This document shows positions 44,383 through 57,039 of a stretch of 64,000 nt of DNA, piece by piece. A program made the translations under genes and the position numbers. Source of the DNA: Isoetes taiwanensis (Eukaryota > Streptophyta > Lycopodiopsida > Isoetales > Isoetaceae). The notes beneath the pieces are model-generated. The model was given only the letters and a program-made list of their open reading frames with translations, was not told the origin of the DNA and ran no database searches. The stretch covers positions 3,461,149 through 3,525,148 of the forward strand of contig JAJEKV010000053.1 of NCBI GenBank assembly GCA_021234155.1, written 5' to 3'. Position 1 is the stretch's first letter. Each line of letters begins with the position of its first letter.

Positions 44383-47300
44383 ATGGCCGGACTAAAGCGT
44401 AGATTGCCTCGTACGCAGAATCGTCGCTTTATAACGGCAGCCCAAACACCAGAAACTCGTAAGTTGTCATTGTCATTCTCTTGTCATGGTCCTTAATTTA
44501 CACTGAGTTCCGCGTTTTTCTGGCTGCGCTATCCTGTAGATCAAAAAGATGTCGAAAGCGATGAAGAACGTGGTGATGGAGGTTCAGAAGAAATTGTTGA
44601 AATAGATGGAGCATCAGCTTATGTTGCCCTTTGCAATCATTGCAATCCAAAGGGAGGGGCATTTGCACAGGCATATGCCCAAAGGTGATATAATTTTGAG
44701 TCTACAAAGTTCAAAATATCGTAGGTTAAGTTAGCTAATTATCTTTGTCCTGTGGATATATAATGCACACAGAATGCAGCCCTGTAGTGATGATGAAGAC
44801 GATGGGGATGGTAGTGAAGAAAGCGGGAGGATGCAGAAAAATGGCAGTGATCCAAATAGCGAAACTGAGGATTTAGATGTTGCTGGGATAAGGAAGATGA
44901 TCAGGAAGAAGAAAAATGACAAAATGCTGACAGAGATGGTGATCCTCTTTTTTTCATGTTTACAATGTACATTTCCTTGATTAACAAGGGCCTCTTACTA
45001 CAGGTCAGGTCAGTAGGCGTAGACAACTTGAAGATGAAGATGCTGATGCAGAACTTGACGACAGTCAGATGAAGAGCAAGGCATTGGTGAGAACTTAATC
45101 GCAGATTCACAGCCTCTGCTCCCGCTGATTGTTCTTTTGAGCACAAAAACTTGTAGTATTTATGTGCAGTTTAATGGAAAATATAGCAATGTTCATTTGC
45201 AGCATTCTAGAAACTGATATGAATGACCCCCCCCTGGATAATCTTCATGTTTTTATCACTTTTCAGCTCTTTTCCAGCACATCTTAGCTTTATTTAGTCA
45301 CGGAAGAAGAAATTTCAAGACTGAACTGAAGGTGAAGTTTAAATTGAAATTTCCAGCATCAGGATTTGCTAATGCTCATTGGGGAGGAAGCCTTCTCCAT
45401 TGCCACAGGTGATATTGTTTGTTTCCCATACAATAATGTATGGTATGCAGCACTACAGGGAATCCAAAGATCCCTGATGCAATCCCCCTAATTGTCAAAG
45501 GGTTCTTATGCTGATTGATATCTCATAGGTGGAGAAAAAAAGCTTGTGAAGTATGGAGTAAAGCCACGGCTTAGAAAGCATTGGGAAGATCATGTAGCTC
45601 AGGCAGCAACTAAATGGGGCAATTTCATGTCTGAAGAACAATGCCAGTTTTTTGTTTTATGTAAGTCTTATGCAGATAATAAAGTTTCCTGCTTCTATTA
45701 TTCTTCCTTTTTTTTTGCTTCCTCAAGTTGTTGCTGCAACATAATAAAAATGCATTCTATCGCTTGTGACCTTTTTTCCCACATCATCTTCTGCCAGCAT
45801 TGAAAATCTTTACTTCTGCTGGTTATGCTATGAGCAGGCAACAGCTATCAGGATGTTCTATAATCATTTCCACACACGCCAAGGAAGAATTTATGGATGC
45901 ATACATTCTTCACTTGTATGTGTTTATTGGTTGGTTAGTCAAGGTGTGAACATCGGACTTTACTCATCATGCAGTTGTTTTGGCAGCTAAAACCATGTTT
46001 TGAAGACAAGGGATATAATCACTAAAAACAATGAAAAGTTGGAACCAACCAAATTCTTGCAGCTGTTTCAGATGTTTCATATTTCTCGTGGACCAAGGAT
46101 TCACCTATTCTACAACCAAGTCATTACTACATGCAACTTTGTTCTGTCTTTCCTTTCAAGTACAAGTAACCTTTGAATAATGGCAAGAATGCACAATCGC
46201 TAGAGATTTTTATTGTACCATGTTAGATTGTTCTTGAGATTGGATGCAACAGATACTTGTTCTTTGCTTCTGAGGAGTATTGCACTTAAGTTCTGAACGC
46301 CGTTGTTAGTTATCTCCTCCTTCCTCAGAAGGTGAGTTTGGCTTTTTACATGCTGCTAAATATAAAATAATTTGGGTAGTATCTTGCATTATCAGCAGAA
46401 ACGCGATTATTCACAAAAGGCCTTTCTGCTATTGCTGGACAGCTGCAAAGATAAGGTTCTATCACTGGCACATTAGCAAACAAAAAATGTCCAGATGGTT
46501 CTTTTTAGAAGGTTTTACTGGCACATTAGTGAATGAAATGTCTACTTGGTTTTTTAATGATATTAGTCTAGAATAATAATAGTATTCTGTAGATTTCTTA
46601 TAGACAGTAGGGTTTAGTTTGCCCCTTCATATGGACTTTTTTCAGCAATTTGAAAACCGGGTCGGCATTCGCTTTCCCTTGTCCTTTTGGTATTAATCAG
46701 CCATTAGGACTAAAGGTACATTTTTTCAAGAAAGTAATAAGCTCATTCTCGCATGATCTAGATCTACACGGGCTTATTCCAGAAAAAAGTTTTCCACAGG
46801 TCTGCAGTTTTACAGCGATCATTACCTTAATACTAGTAATGATAGTTTCATCTCAATGCCCTGGTTTTATTGCATCTGCTAGAAAACCGTTTAGAGTCTC
46901 CCTCTCAACAGCTGAGATTGAGATTGGCCAAGCAGCCAAGCCTGGGTTGATTGCTCAGAATGGGCCTGCAAGTTCTGCCATTAGACTGTATCGCTTTTTG
47001 TTTTCATACCGGCCCTTTCCAGACCAGAAAACGTATCTGCAACAAACAACTTAATGCAGGAATTTAACTGGAAGTATGGTCCATGTAGCAGTTAGTGCAC
47101 AAAAGCAGTGGCTTCAATTGTCTCACCTGACCTCTAATGGGAGACTCCTCCTCATAGGGCAACACACTCTAGATCCATTTGCTTCAGGGTCCCAGAAGTA
47201 AACAGGGAATACGGCACCTAAGCATTTCCATCAAACAAAGGGACTGACTATTTTGATTTAAGCCCTGACTACATCTTATTCCCCTGGAAGAGAGCAAGTT

Positions 47301-50300
47301 TATACCAATTTGTCTTGTAAATGTTAAAACGTTAATAGAATCTCCAACCTGGTCATGCTAGTTCATTTTAGTCTATATTTTGGAATTTAAAATGTTAAAA
47401 CGTTAATAGAATCTCCAACCTGGTCATAGTTCATTTTTAGTCTATATTTTGAATACTTAAATTGATATGATTCTGTTGTGCTACCGATGGATCACAAACA
47501 AAAAAGGTTTTTGATGACTTTGGAGGTGAAAGTGGAAATGATGAAGTGGATGGTAAAGCTACCAAAAACAATGAACCCAGATTACAAGTTGCTTTTTAGT
47601 GGGAACAATGATGACCACTTTCGCCTTGGTCTAAAGCTTACAAGGTTATATCTATAGGCTTCTTACCTTGTTTTACTTGTCAACCATTACGGGCGGGGAT
47701 CCAGGCCGCAGGAAAAGCATCAAAAGATCTGCAATGATCTATATTCTTCGGATATATAATAGCCGCATCACCAGCCCTTGGGCTCCGCGCGACTACTGCC
47801 GTGTTTCTATGGTGGACGTCCCTTCTTTCTTCAGCCGCAGATAATGAGTCTGGCTGTATCAGATAACGTAGAAATCCATTATTCTAGATTGAAACAGTAA
47901 AGTGGAAAACAGAAATTCTATGTTCCTTATAACACCAGCGCAGTCGTTGAACACTTCTTTAAAAGTGAAAGCCGCATTATGAGGTTTTAGAATCCGATTG
48001 CAAGCCGCTAACTTTAAGTTTTCTTTGCATTCAGTAAAATGCATACCATGATGAAGATGATGTTGTTAGTTTGGGTAGTTGCTGACTTGGCAACAAATGG
48101 TACATTAGTTAAATTGCCCAGCTGTATTACCCATCGAAACCGTTTCTAGATTGTTCGACTTTATTGACCGGTACCGAAATAAAGTGGGGAATGTATATTG
48201 CAGTGCTTTGCCAACATGAGTAATTCAAATGATGATTCCTTTACTTAGAATCCAAAGTAGATTGAAGAGATTTATTTAAACTTGACTTGTAGACTAAGGC
48301 CTAAGAAACAAAGCGCGCAGTATTCAATGGTTGGGTCATTCCGCTTAACCCTCTGTTGCTACATTTGATAGTGCATTGGAGAAGCTGAAATGGAAAGAAA
48401 AAGGATGTGGATTTTCTGTCTTCCATTGAAAAATACGTTTGAATTACTGAGTATTTATTTCGGGTGAGAGAAGGCTCTCAGAAAGAAGCTGTATTTCTCA
48501 AAAAACGGAAAAGGAAACAAAAACACATTTCATTTAATTTTGATGCCTATGGATGTATCATTTGTAAATATGAGGTTTGTCTGAAGGTTTTATAATATTA
48601 TGATTACAGATTTCGCCAGGATTATACAGACGTAATATTGATGCAGGTGCATTCTTGATAATTCTTTCAAAGTGTATAATATTCTACGTATTGAACCCTC
48701 ATGTTCTGGTTTTCTTGTTATATTGGGCCTTATTAATTATCATGAGGGTTACATTATTCAGAATTGGTCCATGTTTGTTCCATGGAACACCTGAATTGCA
48801 TCCCTTCTAAGCAAACAGAATATGAACTGATTTCATGCGGTAAGAGAATGGTATGTATATCTGATGCCCTCTTTACTATTTCTGATATTTGTGGATTAAT
48901 AAACCTGAGTGCAAATGTCTGCAGGTACTTAAATGGCATGTGCTTCGCTATTATCGACAGACAATTATTCTTTTGCATATCCGGATCCAGGTACCGGAAT
49001 TTATCAACCCCTGCACGCCTTAATTTAGTGCTAAACCCTCAACAGTTTGAAGTGGCTTTCCAAGTAGTGTTTTTTTTAGATTTGTTGCTCTTACTTTCAG
49101 GGCAGGGCCAGCTTAAGACTTTCTTTGGCTTATATGTCTCATCAAAAGCAGTGGCTGCCTCGAGGTGGTTGCAAGAACAGTTAAGATGTTTTGCTACTGA
49201 TGGATAAAATATCTCATTCCAATATAACTTGGCAACATCCAATCTAAAACCTGATAAGGGGTAGATTAACAGCTTATAAATATAATTTGTAGCAACTTAT
49301 GCGGATCAAAACGCTTTGGCTAAATCCTTTGTCTTCCAAAAAGTAATTCTACAATGAGGACTTTCCAAACATTTTAGCTCATGGGTTTATAATGAGACTG
49401 GTTATCTTTGACATCATCTCGCAAAGACTCCCCAACGAGGCAGTTCAGGGGTCCCTCTATCAGTGGGAAAGTGAGCTGAATCTGTCACCAATTTTTTATT
49501 ACCTTTTATTAGACTGTTTTAGTGTTTTGGAATGCTTTTCACCCTCGCTGAAGAGATTCTCCATACTTTATGTTCTTGGTTCAGGACCCTGCGGCCCCTT
49601 AGTAGATGTTCTTTATGCTAAACCCTTATGGCCGAAGTGGCCTGTCAGGGGGGGTACATGCATAGACTACGTGAGCTGCAAATATGTTTCAAATACAGAA
49701 TTCGCCCCAGCAAGGAGCTGTCCATGAAAAGGGAGAGAGTTACGGACGCTTTTTTTTGAATGGTCTCAGATGGGCTTTGTAGCATTGGCGCGGGTGTCAT
49801 CTCACCAATTGAAATCGAGGTTAAGGAACCGTCCTTTGTGTAACTTGGGCTTAGCTGAGTTTTCAGCTGCTCTTGTTTAGATGTCACTGCCTCTTTCAAC
49901 AACAAACTCTGTAGCGCCTGTGAGATATTGCTGACCAGAAAATCGATGTTAAGGGAACTGTCCTTTTGTGTAACTTGGGCTTTTAGCTGAGTTTTCAGCT
50001 GTTTGTTTATTACATCATGCGAGGAAGATGTCACTGCCTTTTTCAACAAACTCTGTAGCGTGCCTGTGATATAGTTATGACCAGAAATGTGTAGCCCTGT
50101 TCATCCACGAACTCGCTTTAAAAATGGAATATCCTTAAAGAAAAATGAGAGGACAAATCCAATCTTAAAGGCCTTAGGCAAGCAGGGAAACCTTTTCTGT
50201 ACTGTTGCTAAGAATTGAGGAGAAAGATAGTGTGGAGGAAAGTCCAGAAAAAGAAAAAGGAAGCCCCTGATCCAAAATGGGGTGACGCTATCGGGTTCCG

Positions 50301-52234
50301 GAAGAATAAGGCGCTCTGTAATATAAAGGCAAAAAGCAGTCTTTTCAAAAAGGCAGCAAAGGATCAAAAGTTGATATCAGAATCTATCTAAAAGTAATTA
50401 ACTAGCATTATGTTTGTCTTTTTATCTAACTTAGTTATGTAAAATGCTGACGGAGGACAATTGCTTCCTCCTCCTTGTCTCGGTTCATACAACAAGAGTC
50501 ATTTATTTAGTCTGAAATATTCAACTGAAATTGATTGAAGTCTTATGTGGATGCAGGAGTTAGGGCATTTCTCGATCATGCACAACCATGCTGGGAAGGT
50601 TGCATTTTTTACAGCTTCGCGGATTTTTCCCGATCACTAATTAAGCTTAGATACATAACACAGATACGTTTGTTTAGTGAATATTCTGGCGTTCTGTCAA
50701 GTGGACCTCGGCGCAGGTAATCAGCTTCATCTTTGACCGTAATTCGGCAGTTCAGTGAAAAGAGCATCACAATGGACACCTTTTAAAAATGCTTGGGGTC
50801 TAGAACCCACCAATGATGCAGTATTTTCTTGTTGAATGGGAAGCTACTGTTTAATCCAATGCGTATATATATTCTCGAAGATTATATGCAATGTATGCAT
50901 TCTGAGATAAACATAGCGTTATATTTACCAGGTCTATGATCGGCAGTTTGCAGCAGCCCAATCGCTGGCGTGGATGATGCTCGCTTTGAGTTTTCATCAA
51001 ACAGGTTTGTAGATGTAAAGCGTGGGCTTATTGTCATGATGCCGCGATCCTCAGTATCAATGAGATTTACTTATGTTGGGCAAGAACATTGGGAGCAACA
51101 TAATAAAGAGAGTGTTGTTTACAGTAATGGCATGCCAAACAAAATTGATTGGAATTCTTGAGCATTTAGGAATCTAAAAATATGATGCTTACTTTACACT
51201 ATATAATTCATGTTTATTTAGATCCTACTGCATGCTTGGCTTAGATCCCAACATAATTTATGTGCTTCAAGCTAAAGGCTTTTTATCTTGATTTCTATTT
51301 CATCTTACCATAAATATTAACATTAGCCATATGAACAGTAAGGGTCCAACGCCATAAAATGGCAACTTAATTTTTTTTTCTTCTATTTGCAGGTATTTCC
51401 AAGGATAAAGGGATTCAATTTCAGGTTAGTATCCATCTTGTAGCCCTGGAAGGGCTTGATTTTAGCATTATTTTTCATGTTAGACTTGCAATTAAATGGC
51501 AGGGAGGAACAATGCTGTTTGTATGATCTTATTTTTGATTTTGTGCGATTGGCGCACTATTTGAAGTCGCAAAACGACGTTTGTGCAATCGGAGAGTGAG
51601 TATTTCATATGGGTTTTGTTCCAAGCTTATTATTGAGAGATCACGATTTTACAGCTATACAAAGCAAAAAGTGATATTTCCCCGGCCTCGTGACGCGGGT
51701 TCTTCCATGGAGAACGGAGGATGATGTTATACACAGAGCGTTTAACTCTACCACAAGCTAAAGGTTTCTATCTTATCTGTTTTGTATTCATAAGATGTTG
51801 CCTGGGATTATCTAGTTGGAATTTTTATGCAGATAATGCGGGTATACGCTTTATCTATTTTATTCGCTGCCAGACTATGCCTATTTCTATAGTGAGGTAA
51901 GATTAACTCTTTTTCAGACATTAATTCAAATCTCACTGTCTCTGGGGCTTTTCACTAGCTGGTCAACATGTTGTACCTTCTTTTCAGACATTAATTCTAT
52001 TCTTTCTTTTGATTGTGGGGTTTATCACCAGCTGGTCAATATGTTGGAGGGTGTAGACAACCAAGCTGTCGGGTAATATTCTCGCAATTTGACAATTTAC
52101 AGGTAAAAGTGCCTTTTTGATGATTGATAAGCTTTCTTAGACGTATATATAATTGCATTAATTGAGACGGTTGTTCACAGCTGGAGCGCATTATTGGCAG
52201 CGAACGGACTAAGCAACTGTTGGCACGTCAAAAA
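44383..52234 (+). CDS. UTP25/NOF1 homologue, nucleolar rRNA-processing factor; multi-exon, possibly disrupted
   Basis: UTP25 (Arabidopsis NOF1, vertebrate DEF) is a helicase-like subunit of the nucleolar small-subunit processome needed for 18S rRNA maturation. ATG at 44383 in good context. Exons whose splice phases join without a break: 44383-44458, 44540-44684, 44773-44938, 45009-45086, 45357-45408, 45529-45660, 45798-45915. They give a basic then acidic, Asp/Glu/Lys-rich N-terminus (FAQAYAQR; DVAGIRKMIRKKKN) and GEEAFSIATG, LRKHWEDH, EEFMDAYILHL. The next exon (45987 on) has VLKTRDIITKNNEKL, a family hallmark (NHVxKTRDxxxKN), then VDQGFT near 46088. Recognisable downstream exons are listed in the next entry. 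Frame breaks begin at exon 8 (an extra A), so the copy is a duplicated pseudogene or contains sequence errors. Family membership is well supported; activity is not. Confidence 0.75.
47321..47455. repeat. tandem duplication (~70-bp unit) in a UTP25 intron
   Basis: AATGTTAAAACGTTAATAGA, TCTCCAACCTGGTCAT and TTAGTCTATATTTTG occur twice in direct succession. Confidence 0.85.
49790..50090. repeat. tandem duplication (~135-bp unit) in a UTP25 intron
   Basis: Two copies sharing TGTGTAACTTGGGCTT, GCTGAGTTTTCAGCTG, GATGTCACTGCCT and CAAACTCTGTAGCG. On the minus strand a 134-codon open frame (49645-50049) spans both and encodes two repeats of about 45 residues with LQSLL(L)K(K/E)AVTS and QLKTQL. Its frame is kept across the duplication; whether it is expressed is unknown. 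Confidence 0.75.
51905..52045. repeat. duplicated splice-acceptor and exon edge in UTP25
   Basis: TTTTCAGACATTAATTC and CTGGTCAAYATGTTG occur twice, 76-78 bp apart. The second copy is the true edge of the 52032 exon (AG before CTGGTCAATATG); the first is a duplicate that also offers an AG acceptor (CACTAG). Confidence 0.7.
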
Positions 52235-52459
52235 GTAAGACGTTTATGTTCGTCTAATCAACTCAATATAAGTGTTGAGTTCTGGGCAATTACAAATGTA
52301 CATCTTCCCATGGTCATCCGACATTTTTACTTTTTACATTACTGTAAAATCGAGGAACAGCCTAGAAAAACCCACTTGACCAGTCAAAAACCGACGCATG
52401 AAGTTTCGCCATTGTCAACACGGTGCACCGAATTGAATGTAAATTACGCTTACTAAGAG

Positions 52460-53384
52460 TCCTGTCAAATCGCCTTGGAGTATAAAGTACTAAGAGGAAA
52501 TAGAAGCGAAGATGTCGCTCATTCTCGAAGTTCATTTTATTGGAAACCCTGATTGGGAGGGTGCTTTCCCATGGACTAAAACCTGGAGATTTTCTTGAGG
52601 TCAGGCCGAAGGCTCTAGTGTTCCCATGAGCAATTTTACTTTTGCTTGATTCAGGTTTAGGACTTGAGTCGCAAAGTATTCTCCACGCAATTCTGAGCCC
52701 CAGGTTTTTACCTTAGTGGCTTTTTCAGGTCTCTCTAAATTCATGGAAAGCACCCTAAACATGGTGTAAAAACAAGCTCATATTAAGTCTAGCTTGCTTG
52801 CAAATTTCACTTTTTACCCCCCATCTTTGCGTTCATAATGATTTCAACACTTAGAAGAATTTTTTCAAAGACTAGAAGTAGATGGGAAACTTTCAAATAT
52901 ACCCTTGAACTTAATGAGATTTCCAATTTTGCCCTTCAATTTTCCCCTTGATTCTAAAAATACAATCCTTCACTAACCAAATTAACCTATAGCCGTTAAA
53001 GATAGTTAAGAAAAAAAAAAATGGCACCAGAAGAGTGGTGGCCGTCATGTCGCTGTTTCGATGGAGAAAACCTGAATTTTAGCCTTTGAAGTTCTGATTC
53101 ATCAACGATTTTGCATGCGGTGTAACGTGTTCTCATTTCGTTTCTTTCCAAATAATTACCTCCACTTGTAAAGCAATCTCAGCTTTTCTTATTGTAAAAC
53201 TAGCTTTTTTGAAAGCCTCTAAAAGGCCTCTTTCTATTCATGACATGTTTTTTCTAGACCCTCTTGTCTGAAGTAATTTGCATATGAAAAGAAATTGCCA
53301 TTTTTTTATACCTTAGCTTGGGGCAGAAAGCCCATGATGTTGTTGTTATTGTTCCAAATAGATATTGTTAAAGGCACCTAGGCC
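52460..53384. other. non-coding 3' flank of UTP25
   Basis: AT-rich; no frame or repeat supported. Confidence 0.4.
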
Positions 53385-53760
53385 CAAAAATGCGCATTAC
53401 ACTTTTGTACATATTAGCAGCTCCAAAATCATTTGGGGCCTACAAATTGGTTGGCCCATAATCATTGGATGATGGGTGCCCCATTAACATCAACATTCGG
53501 ATTGACATAACTTGAACCATTGAAATTGGGATGCCTATGGTCTAGGTAGCAAGAACCTGACATTGTTACGAAATTGCTAACACCAAGTGCTCCAAATGCG
53601 CATTAGTCCCTACTTTAGGTATTAGGAGTTCTAACATTGTTAAAGGGCCTACAATTATTGGTTGCCTATAAGTTTTGCGAGTCCCTAGGTGTTGTATCGA
53701 TGTTAACTTTTGATTTAATTTGAACCATTGAAATTCGCGATGGTCATAATTTAATTGAAA
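53385..53760. repeat. diverged tandem repeat (~205-bp unit)
   Basis: AAATGCGCATTA, GGGCCTACAA, TTGGTTG and TTTGAACCATTGAAATT-like blocks recur in the same order in two successive units (about 53385-53530 and 53595-53740). Confidence 0.6.
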
Positions 53761-55339
53761 TTGGGATAAATCCATCTTTAGATAGCTAGAACCATTTGAA
53801 ATAATATTAAGTGGTCAAACCCGTTAGGGCCGAGAATGCCTATTTGACGGGGATGGGAGAGATTGTTTCATGAAAGCCCCCGATTTGTGGGTTCACATTG
53901 GCCACATTGAAGTGTATGGGCAATGGCTACCGCTTGCCATTGTATTCGCGGATCGTTTAGGGGTAGGGATTGAAGCCCTTTGGTAAACCACCACCGCAAG
54001 TGGTTTCTCGGAGGAAATGGCCACGTTTTTGATACCCTTACGCCGATTAGCTCTTCTGTCCCCAGATGCCAAGAAGATCGGGGAAAAAAATCGTAATCGT
54101 TGAGAGGTCCGGACAAAGATGCGTGTTTGAGCTATGATGGAGAAACCACGCCTTTAGCAGGAATTAATGAAAAATATTACATGGATATATTTCCACAACA
54201 CGTAATTCATAGCTCCATGGCTTAGAAAATCTCTCAATTATTTGTTCCCCCCGATAGGGCCTTGTTTCTTCATGTTGCACGCCATTCGCTTAATCCCAAA
54301 AGATGAAATATGGAATACAATCAAGGGTTTTACAAATAAAAATTTCTAGACGAGAGCTAGATCGGGATTCAGATCCAGCATGGAGAAGCCAATATCATCC
54401 CATAATCAAATGTACCATGTTCTAGCCTCGTGGTAACGAATTTGTGGGGCATTTTCCCATCCGCTAATCCCGCAGTGCCATGCGGGCAATACATTTTTCC
54501 CTTAAAATGCTGGATTCTTCGAAGTCTATTTTTTCGTAATCAATCGATTCTCCAAATTTTCTCTCGTATGTTTTAACTCAAAAATATGTTTTCCAAACAC
54601 AGCTTATACCAGCTTATATTAAAAACACGCTTATACCATTACAATTATAAAATCGTAATATCTGGGGCTTTTTCATCCAATTCGAGAACACTCCAGCTTT
54701 TTCACGCTTTTTCATTCAATTAAAGAGATTACAGATAGATTGATCCGCATTCCCAGATTACAGAGAATTACGCAGCTTTGTTTCTCTCTTCTCGATTCCC
54801 TAAACTCTTCAGGCATTGGGTGATGTAATCGATATAACCGACTTTAGTTCTTTGCTAATCTCGCTTCAAAATCCACATTTGCCTTCTTTGCCAAACCATG
54901 AGTCATTTCCATCCTTATTCGCCATTGGTAATATCACACAAAACATTGAATCCGGGCAGATCCGCCATTCCTAAAAACTCGAGACTTCCAATCATATTTT
55001 GATACAATAAAACAAAAGGACAAAAATACTACCATAGACATTCGAACATACTTCAGATTCTCGATGCAAGAAAAACAAAGGCATTAGCACTAAAAAATAT
55101 ATATATTCTAAACAAAAATGCTTTACCTATATCAAAATCCGTGTTCTTAGAAGTAGTCCGAAGTCGCCCAAGCAGCCTCAATCTCCGAAGTTGAAGGTGC
55201 AGCTTGTTAAAACAAAGAAACAATAATAAGACGCCATGACAAGAATCAAACAAGAATCAAGCAAGAATCAAACATTCCCATCGAAAAGGGAGGCGCTTCC
55301 AAATAAAAAGGTCCGTAAAATTCGTGATTCACACAAGGA
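53761..55339. other. no gene recognised
   Basis: Short frames only; no family matched. Confidence 0.4.
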
Positions 55340-55618
55340 AGTAAGATCCACCAAGAACTCTCCAAATTTGTGGCCTCAGATGAAAATGGGATCAAAGGAA
55401 CGAGCAGCTAAGTCGTTGTAAGAGGGGAAGAACCTGCGACATGCAACATGCCTTGAGGCTCCCGGGCGCCTATAGGGAATGCAAGATCCACCAAAACTCT
55501 TCAAATCTATGCGCTGTAGGTATGAAAAATGAGATCAAAAGGAACGAAAGGTGCCAAGCCGTAAGAAAAAAGGGAAAGAACCGGCATGCAACACGCCGCT
55601 TAGGGTCGGGCGCCATAG
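55340..55618. repeat. tandem duplication (~140-bp unit)
   Basis: Two units share AAGATCCACCAA, CTCTTCAAAT, GGGATCAAAGGAACGA, GAAGAACC, CATGCAACA and end in GGGCGCC. The first has ACCTGCGACATGCAAC where the second has ACCGGCATGCAAC, one of the CTG-to-CG type differences. Confidence 0.75.
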
Positions 55619-57039
55619 TCCTTATACGAGCTCTCCCGCCACCAAAAATGAATAAAGTTGAACAGTGCAGAAAATGACCCACCACAAATTTCATGTCACA
55701 TCGACAGCCCGGTAAGAGTTTCGCCGTGGCCTCATTCTTTGACGCGGACGCTAATTTCAATTTCTAGGGGCGGAATCCTTACCACCCAAAAAATTTATAT
55801 ACGTAGTGTCGGGCATGCTTCGGAAGACCCGTGATGATACAAAAAATCCAAAAAACAAGAGTTTTAGTGACCTCTCTTCCGCTTGAATATCAACGGAATC
55901 TGCACCGACACCTACGCCAATGCTTCCAAAGAATGTGATTCGGGGATTCATACCGCAAGCCCTGGAAAGATTTCAAAGCATTTCTACTCCGACAAAACCA
56001 AGTATGTATCTTTGTTTTGCATTTATCTTCAATAAAGCAGCCTTCAATTTAAAATGACCAAGCTCAACCGTGATCTTCAATCCTAAATCAAGAGGCGCCT
56101 GATAAATCTATATCGTAATCGCATTACGTAACGTACGTACCGCTAGCATAAGCAAATGTAAAAAAATCAACATATACCTTAAGTTTCTTAAAGCACCCAT
56201 TTCAAAAACCTTCTTTAAACCGACTCTTTCTCCTATGTGTCCGCCATAAGTGGAGCAAAGAGAGAGAAAAAATATGGTTTTAAAGTTCATCGAATTAAAG
56301 ACAGCACTAAGCAAATTTTGGTTCCACACTTTAGCAACCTTTGCATAACTCGCCTCGCCTTTTATATATTAAGTCAAAGAGGCTTCCAGAATCCTGTAAG
56401 GTGAAACGAAGGAAGCTTCCTCAATGCTTCCTACAAATTTTGAAGCTTACACGCCGACATCCGAGGGTTCGTGATATGCCACATGGCTTTTTCTTGGTCC
56501 GCCGGATAGGGCGGATGACATGCTATTTTTTTTATTATATAGGAGGATAGGATTATTATTATTTCTACAGGAACAAAAATCTCCCTTTTCAATTTCAAAT
56601 TGCATGATCATATCTATTCTTCCATGCCTTTGATCAAGGCATTCATGATCTTATCAAGAAAAAAGACTCCTAATTCAGGGTTCTAATGTGCCTTTTCAAT
56701 TTCGAAATTGCATCTTCTTCCATGATTAAGACTTACATTCGTGATTTTACCAAGGAAGAAGGGGCCCTAATTCAGCCTTCCTTTTGTTCGACCCCGTAAG
56801 CAATTTGTTTCATACCCTATTCTCTTCTTCAGCCTCAAAATGTTGGAATCTTTGGCAAAGTAAGCACCTTCATAATCCCTTTGCATTTAACGTGGTTAAT
56901 TCATGACTTATGTTTTGAATGGCATTCTCTGCCATAGAAGTTCATACATGCACTCGCTCCATGTTTAGCTGATTTGCCTCTCTTTGATTTTCATTAGATA
57001 TGGAGATATATCACATTTTAATGATAGGTCGAAATCAAT
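55619..57039. other. no gene recognised
   Basis: Includes a minus-strand open frame at 55757-55951 without a recognisable domain. GCATCTTC/CATGATTAAG-type short repeats near 56590-56760 suggest degraded repeat sequence. Confidence 0.35.

Larger units (their letters stand above)
47507..52234 (+). pseudogene. C-terminal exons of the UTP25/NOF1 homologue, with breaks
   Basis: Exons by homology: 47507-47644 (FDDFGGESGNDEVDG, then shifted FSGNNDDHFRLGLKLTR); 47712-47780 (RKSIK..DLYSSDIIIA); 48760-48839 (EHLNCIPSKQTE); 48925-49015 (RYYRQTIIL); 50557-50716; 50954-51004 (VDDARFEFSSN); 51393-51424 (VFPRIKG); 51503-51595 (GGTMLFV..DFVRLAHYLKSQN); 51655-51763 (SDIS..FFHGERRMMLYTER); 51833-51896 (LYLFYSLPDYAYFYSE); 52032-52102 (LVNMLEGVDNQAVG..FSQFDNLQ); 52181-52234 (LERIIGSERTKQLLARQ). 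All have GT..AG borders. Breaks: 1-base shifts in the 47.5, 48.76, 48.93 and 51.5-kb exons, TGA codons in the 51.5 and 51.65-kb exons. No final exon or clear stop was found after 52234. Confidence 0.75.

Noticed and set aside
46380-47054. Possible further UTP25 exons (for example the plus frame 46650-47054)
   Set aside because: Could not be aligned in order with the family between VDQGFT (46.1 kb) and FDDFGG (47.5 kb); the region may hold diverged exons, but I cannot support borders.
53566-53775. Minus-strand 69-codon frame
   Set aside because: It sits within the diverged tandem repeat at 53.4-53.8 kb and has no known domain.
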